Shown one piece after another: positions 58,386 through 64,000 of a stretch of DNA of 64,000 bases; position 1 is the stretch's first letter, and every line of letters starts with the position of its first letter. Below the pieces are notes generated by a model. The model saw nothing but the letters and a program-made list of their open reading frames with translations. It was not told the origin of the DNA and did no database searches. A program made the position numbers and the translations under genes. The DNA lies in contig JADKJB010000001.1 of assembly GCA_016722525.1 (NCBI GenBank), positions 496,001 through 560,000 of the forward strand, read 5' to 3'. The stretch comes from Bacteroidota bacterium (GTDB lineage: Bacteria > Bacteroidota > Bacteroidia > AKYH767-A > OLB10).

Positions 58386-61300
58386 ATGAATTCAATTCTG
58401 AAAAAACTAGTACTATTATTTTCAGTCGTTATTGCTCCATTTATTATGGATGGCCAGGACTGGGTCAGCAAGATGCAGGACCGGAATGTTAATTTTTTCG
58501 AGACACAAAGTACTTTCTATGAGTACTATAACAATTATGTGTCTACTTATCGTCAGCAAAACGGTACCGATCCTGTTCGTGTTCCGGGGTACAAACAATT
58601 TAAAAGATGGGAAGGCTTTATGGCTCCGCGCGTAGGTGTTGACGGAACGAGGTTTGATCCATCGTTACTTTGGAAGGAAAGCGTAAAATATCGTCAGCAG
58701 TATTCCGCTTTGAATGCAGGTAACTGGACATTCATGGGTCCTGCCATAGTTCCTGTGGGTGGCGGTGGTGCCGGAAGATTGAATTTTGTAAGGGTTCATC
58801 CTACCAATCCCGATATACTTTTTGTGGGTTCACCTGCCGGTGGATTGTGGAAATCGGATGATGCAGGTATTTCATGGACTACCAATACAGACCAACTGGC
58901 TCATGTGATTGGTTGTACTGATCTGGCTATTGATCCAAATAATACGGATATCATGTACCTCGCTACAGGTGATGGAGATGCAGGTGATACTTATACCGTT
59001 GGAGTTTTAAAAACTACTGATGCCGGAGCAACGTGGAACACAACAGGTCTCTCCTTCTATACGGCAAATTATCGTCAGATGAGTCGCATCTTGATTAATC
59101 CTTCCAACACGAATACCATCCTGGTTGCAACAACAGGAGGTATTTATAAAAGTGATGATGCAGGATCTTCATTCACTCAGGTACAAGCCGGTTCTTTTAA
59201 AGATATGGAATTTAAACCAGGTGATCCTAATACTGTGTATGCATGCGGTGGTGAATTTTTCCGTTCAACAGATGGCGGACAAACATGGTCACAAGTAACC
59301 AGTGGACTTCCATCGGTTACGAATGTTAGTCGTATGGCCATAGCCGTTACACCTGCCGATCCGAATTATGTGTACATGATTGTCGGACTTCCTGCACCAA
59401 ATTATGGTACCGAAGGTTTTTACAGATCTTCTAACAGTGGTGTTACATGGACAAATCCAAGCACTCCGGCATTAGGAAATCAGCAATGGTATGACCTGTG
59501 CATCGCAGTTTCTCCAACCAACAAAGATGAACTTATGTTAGGTGGACAAACAGATTTTCTGAAATCTTTAAATGGCGGAAATTCATGGGGCCAGAGTGGC
59601 GGAAATACGCATGTGGATTATCATGATGTAATTTATACCAGCGGCAATCAGGCATATATGTCTTGCGATGGTGGTGTTTATTATACTGATGATAATGGGA
59701 CCAACTGGAATAACATCAGTAACGGTTTAGAGATTGCTCAAATGTATGGGTTCGGTCAATCTGCTTCAAATGAGAATTTGCTTATTCAGGGATGGCAGGA
59801 TAACGGTACCAATCGTTTCAATGGATTCAACTGGTCACATATTTTAGGTGGTGACGGAATGTTATGCTTCATTGATCGCACTAACGATCAGAACATGTGG
59901 GCTTCCACACAGAATGGTGGTTTGAACAGATCAACTAACGGTGGTGGTTCTTTCAACTCTGCAACTGGAGGTATCAACGAAACAGGCGCATGGGTTACCC
60001 CATGGATTCAGGATCCTGTAACTGCAAATACTTTGTATGCCGGGTTTATCAATGTGTGGAGAAGTACCAATGGGGGAGCATCGTGGACAAAAATCAGTAA
60101 TTTTTCAAATACACAAAACTTAAATACACTGGCAGTTTCTCCTGCAAACAATCAGATAATCTGGGCTGCTAAGGCAACCGGCCTTTCTATGACATCCAAT
60201 GGCGGAACAAACTGGACTACGATCACTAACGTTCCTTCAGGAACCATCACCGGAATTGCATGCAGCAACACCGATCCTAACAAGGCATGGATAACGTATT
60301 CAGGATATACGAACACAAATAAAGTTTTTCAAACCAATGATATGGGTGCAACCTGGATTAACATTTCAGCTTCAATTCCAAATATTCCGGTTAACTGTAT
60401 CGTGTTCATGAACAATTCAAATGACGGTGTTTATATAGGTACAGATCTGGGTGTTTTTTACAAGGATGCCACCTTGAATGTCTGGGAACCATTTTTCAGC
60501 GGACTTCCAAACGTAATCGTAACGCAACTTGAAATTTATTATCCTACCAGCAAAATTCGTGCATCAACTTACGGAAGAGGAGTATGGCAATCGGATTTAT
60601 TTGTTCCGGGAAGCTTTGCGCCAACTTCAGCTTTCACAGTTAATAAAAGAATTGGTTGTCCTGGATCATTGATGCAGTTTTCCGATTATTCAACCGGCTC
60701 ACCAACATCCTGGAGTTGGGATTTTCCAGGAGGAAATCCTTCCACATCCAACCAGCAAAATCCAACAGTTGTTTACAACACTGCTGGAACCTATCCGGTA
60801 ACACTTACAGTAACAAACGGAATTGGAAACAACTCCGCTACTTATACCAACTACATCAATATCACCGCAAGTTCACAGGCAAACCCATCCACAACAGGTG
60901 CTGAGCGTTGTGGTCCCGGAACAGTTAATCTGACAGCATCAGGATCGGGATTGGGAGTTATTCGCTGGTGGGATGCTCCGGGTGGAGGAAATCTTTTAGC
61001 GACTGGTTCTTCCTATTCGCCATTTATTAACAATACCACCACCTATTATGTGGATGAGGAATTTGCAACCGGCCTTACCGATTTCACAGGAGCATTCGAT
61101 AATAATATAGGTGCAGGTGCATTCTTTACTGCGAATGATATCAGAGGAAATTATTTTGATGTACTCAATCCTGTTATTCTGAATTCAGTGGATGTGTTTA
61201 CCGGTTCTGCCGGAAATCGGACCATTGAAATTCTCGATTCTCAGGGTAACACTGTTATTGATACAACAATATTTATGGCTGCAAGTGGTAGTACAGCGCT

Positions 61301-61826
61301 AACCGTTAACCTTAACTTCCCGTTATACCCTGGCACCAATTACTTCATTAAATGTCGTGGCAATGTTGATCTGTACAGAAATTCATCAGGTGCCGTTTAT
61401 CCCTATACCAGCTCAAGTGTAAATATTACAAATAGTAATGCCGGCTCACCAGGTTATTATTATTTCTTCTACAACTGGGTGTATTCAGAAATTACATGCA
61501 ACACAGGAAGAACTGCATGTGCAGCAGTGGATACCTGCTCAACAGTTGGATTAAATGAAATGAGTGATGCAAATCTGTTGGAGATTTCACCAAATCCTTC
61601 TAATGGTATTTTCAATATTAAATTTGATGCTGCCTCTTCAGAAAATTGCTTGCTTAAAGTAATTAACAGCATCGGACAGGTTGTTTACACCGAAGAACTT
61701 AAGAATCTCAAAGGTGTTTCTTCCCGTAAAATCGATCTTACTGCATTAAGCTCCGGAAATTATATGTTGAATCTTACAGGTAAAGATTTTAATGTCAACA
61801 AAAAATTATTGCTCGATAAGAAGTAA
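58386..61826 (+). CDS. VPS10/BNR propeller protein with PKD and T9SS type A domain
   Basis: 1146 residues with a signal peptide (ending FIMDGQ). From about 110 to 740 lie sortilin/VPS10-like BNR repeats: GGLWKSDDAGISWT, GVLKTTDAGATWNT, GGIYKSDDAGSSFT, FFRSTDGGQTWSQ and INVWRSTNGGASWTK. A PKD domain is at about 770-830 (SWSWDFPGGNPSTS), followed by an Ig-like domain (GVIRWWDAPGGG) and a domain with DIRGNYFDVL. The sorting domain starts at about 1065 (ISPNPSNGIFNI, LSSGNYMLNLTGK). Surface-exposed propeller; ligand unknown. A terminator follows at 61853. Confidence 0.88.
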   Translation: MNSILKKLVLLFSVVIAPFIMDGQDWVSKMQDRNVNFFETQSTFYEYYNNYVSTYRQQNGTDPVRVPGYKQFKRWEGFMAPRVGVDGTRFDPSLLWKESVKYRQQYSALNAGNWTFMGPAIVPVGGGGAGRLNFVRVHPTNPDILFVGSPAGGLWKSDDAGISWTTNTDQLAHVIGCTDLAIDPNNTDIMYLATGDGDAGDTYTVGVLKTTDAGATWNTTGLSFYTANYRQMSRILINPSNTNTILVATTGGIYKSDDAGSSFTQVQAGSFKDMEFKPGDPNTVYACGGEFFRSTDGGQTWSQVTSGLPSVTNVSRMAIAVTPADPNYVYMIVGLPAPNYGTEGFYRSSNSGVTWTNPSTPALGNQQWYDLCIAVSPTNKDELMLGGQTDFLKSLNGGNSWGQSGGNTHVDYHDVIYTSGNQAYMSCDGGVYYTDDNGTNWNNISNGLEIAQMYGFGQSASNENLLIQGWQDNGTNRFNGFNWSHILGGDGMLCFIDRTNDQNMWASTQNGGLNRSTNGGGSFNSATGGINETGAWVTPWIQDPVTANTLYAGFINVWRSTNGGASWTKISNFSNTQNLNTLAVSPANNQIIWAAKATGLSMTSNGGTNWTTITNVPSGTITGIACSNTDPNKAWITYSGYTNTNKVFQTNDMGATWINISASIPNIPVNCIVFMNNSNDGVYIGTDLGVFYKDATLNVWEPFFSGLPNVIVTQLEIYYPTSKIRASTYGRGVWQSDLFVPGSFAPTSAFTVNKRIGCPGSLMQFSDYSTGSPTSWSWDFPGGNPSTSNQQNPTVVYNTAGTYPVTLTVTNGIGNNSATYTNYINITASSQANPSTTGAERCGPGTVNLTASGSGLGVIRWWDAPGGGNLLATGSSYSPFINNTTTYYVDEEFATGLTDFTGAFDNNIGAGAFFTANDIRGNYFDVLNPVILNSVDVFTGSAGNRTIEILDSQGNTVIDTTIFMAASGSTALTVNLNFPLYPGTNYFIKCRGNVDLYRNSSGAVYPYTSSSVNITNSNAGSPGYYYFFYNWVYSEITCNTGRTACAAVDTCSTVGLNEMSDANLLEISPNPSNGIFNIKFDAASSENCLLKVINSIGQVVYTEELKNLKGVSSRKIDLTALSSGNYMLNLTGKDFNVNKKLLLDKK

Positions 61827-61852
61827 ATAGTAACAATTAAAGTTATTATTCC

Positions 61853-61883
61853 AAAGCCCGGACTTATCGTTCGGGCTTTTTTT
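61853..61883 (+). terminator. rho-independent terminator after the 58386 gene
   Basis: AAAGCCCG (61853-61860) pairs with CGGGCTTT (61872-61879) around an 11-base loop, followed by TTTT. It lies 26 bases after the stop at 61826. Confidence 0.8.
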
Positions 61884-62121
61884 ATGTAATGCAATTTGGT
61901 TATTTGAAATTTCTAATAATTGCGGTTTTGGCAATTTGATTTTCATAAGCTCATAAGATGCGTAAGACTATAGTATTAATTATCTCTAATACCAAAGTTT
62001 GAATTTGAGTATGAATTTAATGGTTTGGTTCCTAATCTTGACTCAGCACCTTTTTAAAAGAAAATTATTTACTTAGCATTACATAGTAGTATTTGATTGT
62101 ATAATTTTTATTGATACTCCT

Positions 62122-63714
62122 ATGAAAAATCTCTTCCTGATTCACGCATTTTGTTTTCTCTTCACTAACATTTCTTTTTCACAATCCGATTGCAGTAATC
62201 CTACTCACATTGATATTTGTCCGAGTGTGGTTCTGGTTGGAGAAACCAATGCCGGAATGGGTGATGATGCCTCGGCTCCATGTAACATAGCTGGAGAAGA
62301 TAAAGTGTATGAGTTATCAGCTCCTAATGGAGCCCGCCAGGTTTTTGTTGCTATCGAAAATGCAACAGGGCCAATGACTGTTTTTGTGGAAGAGATGGTT
62401 TGTGGAACCGGTATGTGTACTTCGGAAAGTATTCTTTCTGGAAATACAAACTTAACTTTCAACGTTTCAAATTGGAATACGATAACGAATTTTTATTTGT
62501 GGGTTGATGCTGCAACGACTGTTACTTATGATATTTCTTTTGGTGCGGATACGGGTTCGGTTTGGATTAATCTTCCTAACCTGCTGGGTAATCTGCAATT
62601 TGACAGCAGTTTATGTATGACTCCCATATTTAATGTTGCTAAACCATTTTTCCATGTAAAATTTAATGGAGTGCCACAAACACATCCCATGACTCTGGCT
62701 CCGTTGTTCAGTCCTGGAAATATGTGTATCAATACATTTTTTAAAAACACAACCGGACTAGAAGGTGTTAAAAAATTTGACTTTAAATTCAATGGATCCG
62801 GTTATGCAATTGTTACGGGTGCTCCATCTATCCCTGGAAGTTATAATATTGGAAACTGGGTCACCACCAGTTCCGGACTGAATTGGAGTTATACTTTCAA
62901 TGATGTATTGGGGATAGGTAAAGGTGATTTTTTAGGAGTGCCTAATACGTGCCTGACATACGAATTTTGTTTTACTATTATTCCGGTATCGAATGATCCG
63001 CAACTTACAAACGTAGATGTTGAAATAGTTGGTGATGGATTTGGTGCTCCCTACAGTGGTTATATTTCAACAGGATGCTGTCCGATTCCATTTGTAAATT
63101 GTTTAACCGGTAACTTTGGACCGGGCAGCGGTGCAGGAGCAAGCACATTTGGATTCGGTTTTGCCGATCCTGGCGGACCTTTGCCTGTTCAACTGCTGGA
63201 ATTTTCTGCAAAGGTCGTGGATGATTTTGTGAACTTGAAATGGGTCACCGCCACAGAAGTAAATAATGATTATTTTACACTACAGCGTTCCATAGATGGG
63301 TTTGAATGGGAAAATGTCAAAAATATTGATGGGGCAGGGAATTCAAATTCTGAAATTACATACCGTTATACCGACGAGCATCCACTTGATGGAATTTTAT
63401 ATTACCGGCTAAAGCAAACAGATTTTGATGGCCGAACTTCAAGTTCCAAAACAGTTAAAGTGGATGTTGGAATTAAAGAGAACATAAAAATTTATCCGAA
63501 CCCCGCAAAGGAATACATCACAATTGAAAATGGAAACAATTCAGATATACAGGTTACATTGATGAGTATTCCCGGAAGAAAATTGGATTTGGAAACAATT
63601 AGCGGCGGTGAGAAAATTACTTTATTGATGAAGGAAATTCCCAAAGGAATGTATTTTCTTATTGTGGAATCAAATGGAATGCTAATCAAAAAAGAGAAGG
63701 TAATCGTCCAGTGA
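62122..63714 (+). CDS. T9SS type A secreted protein
   Basis: 530 residues with a signal peptide (ending ISFSQ). The N-terminal 350 residues are beta-rich with several cysteines (SDCSNPTHIDICPS, CGTGMCTSESIL) and no family I recognise. From about 365 is the domain often found just before a sorting signal, VQLLEFSAKVVDDFVNLKW and DGILYYRLKQTDFDG. The type A sorting domain starts at about 456 (IYPNPAKEYITI, IPKGMYFLIVESNG). The last codons and stop overlap a terminator used by the minus-strand gene. Surface or secreted; ligand unknown. Confidence 0.85.
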   Translation: MKNLFLIHAFCFLFTNISFSQSDCSNPTHIDICPSVVLVGETNAGMGDDASAPCNIAGEDKVYELSAPNGARQVFVAIENATGPMTVFVEEMVCGTGMCTSESILSGNTNLTFNVSNWNTITNFYLWVDAATTVTYDISFGADTGSVWINLPNLLGNLQFDSSLCMTPIFNVAKPFFHVKFNGVPQTHPMTLAPLFSPGNMCINTFFKNTTGLEGVKKFDFKFNGSGYAIVTGAPSIPGSYNIGNWVTTSSGLNWSYTFNDVLGIGKGDFLGVPNTCLTYEFCFTIIPVSNDPQLTNVDVEIVGDGFGAPYSGYISTGCCPIPFVNCLTGNFGPGSGAGASTFGFGFADPGGPLPVQLLEFSAKVVDDFVNLKWVTATEVNNDYFTLQRSIDGFEWENVKNIDGAGNSNSEITYRYTDEHPLDGILYYRLKQTDFDGRTSSSKTVKVDVGIKENIKIYPNPAKEYITIENGNNSDIQVTLMSIPGRKLDLETISGGEKITLLMKEIPKGMYFLIVESNGMLIKKEKVIVQ

Positions 63715-63728
63715 CGATGCCTTCTCTT
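63686..63728 (-). terminator. intrinsic terminator for the minus-strand T9SS gene, inside the 3' end of the 62122 gene
   Basis: AAGAGAAGG (63692-63700) pairs with CCTTCTCTT (63720-63728), and ATCGTC (63703-63708) with GACGAT (63713-63718), around a CAGT loop. Read on the minus strand the stem is followed by TTTTTT (63692-63687). It therefore fits termination of the gene at 63762-64000. It overlaps the stop of the convergent gene (63712-63714). Confidence 0.7.
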
Positions 63729-63761
63729 CAAAAATGCATTGTGATTTGAAAAATCAGTCAA

Positions 63762-64000
63762 CTATTGTAACACCAGCTTTTCCATTTTGCCTTCTGAATT
63801 AGAGACAAAATACATTCCCGAAGCCAATTCATCACAATTGACTTTAACTATCCCATCACCTGCTGCATCCATTTCTGCAGTATGAATTTCTTTTATCACC
63901 TTGCCGTTTATGTCAATTATAAGCAGATTTTTAAAGGCAGTTTCTGAATCAAATTTTACATAGAAAAAATCAAATGCCGGATTTGGAAATACCTGAAATG
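63762..64000 (-). CDS. T9SS type A sorting domain of a further secreted protein (partial)
   Basis: The minus strand reads an open frame that enters from beyond the window and stops at 63762-63764. It begins VFPNPAFDFFYVKF, continues LIIDINGKVIKEIHTA and ends ELASGMYFVSNSEG, with a basic KMEKLVLQ tail. These are the landmarks of the type A C-terminal domain. The N-terminal part, and so the function, is outside the window. The 47 bases between it and the 62122 gene hold only the terminator. Confidence 0.82.
   Translation of the reverse strand, partial: FQVFPNPAFDFFYVKFDSETAFKNLLIIDINGKVIKEIHTAEMDAAGDGIVKVNCDELASGMYFVSNSEGKMEKLVLQ

Overview
The window looks like a chromosomal piece from an AT-rich member of the Bacteroidota. 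The evidence is about eleven secreted proteins with type IX secretion (T9SS) C-terminal sorting domains, a TonB-dependent receptor with a carboxypeptidase-regulatory-like N-terminus, many short lipoproteins, and repeated TAnnTTTG boxes (the Bacteroidota -7 promoter element) just ahead of genes. No rRNA, tRNA, CRISPR array or insertion sequence was recognised. Genus or family cannot be fixed from the sequence alone.

Layout. 1-9.8 kb: the end of a PA0069-type radical SAM gene, an MFS transporter, a gliding-motility-type secreted protein, an mlaE-mlaF-mlaD lipid-transport operon, an acetyltransferase and small lipoproteins or hydrolases. 9.8-22 kb: a GC-rich inverted-repeat element, a DFDPGPG-repeat T9SS protein, a two-TM protein, a TonB-C lipoprotein, a cytoplasmic trypsin-like protein, an M24 peptidase, a DUF4143 ATPase behind a double palindrome, an AmpG-like permease and small enzymes. 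22-38 kb: large secreted proteins (CotH, PKD/GEVED, beta-helix) around a PAS-LuxR regulator, a TonB-dependent receptor and an S9 peptidase with a truncated upstream copy. 39.6-49.6 kb (minus strand): a nine-gene denitrification operon in the order norC, norB, nirK, SUMF1-like, SCO, alginate-export porin, RIC, norQ, norD, with an Rrf2-type regulator and a palindromic operator at its head. 49.9-64 kb: four more T9SS proteins on the plus strand (SBBP, DFDPGPG, VPS10/BNR and a short one), a lipoprotein, a PPOX flavoprotein, an RlmI-like methyltransferase, an interrupted metallopeptidase, and the end of a further T9SS gene on the minus strand.

How it fits together. The minus-strand operon encodes nitrite to NO (NirK) and NO to N2O (NorCB), with maturation (NorQ, NorD, SCO), Fe-S repair (RIC) and an outer-membrane channel. 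No nosZ is present here, so this piece of the pathway would end at N2O. The T9SS cargo are adhesin or propeller-like surface proteins without an obvious shared substrate.

Quality warning. About 26 single-base indels break 14 otherwise convincing genes. In every case, repairing the proposed indels restores a length divisible by three and a continuous family-like protein. Most sit in or beside short homopolymers and about 20 of 26 are deletions, which fits uncorrected long-read assembly error better than decay. Genuine pseudogenes appear to be the S9 copy at 28 kb and a patatin remnant at 39.7 kb.
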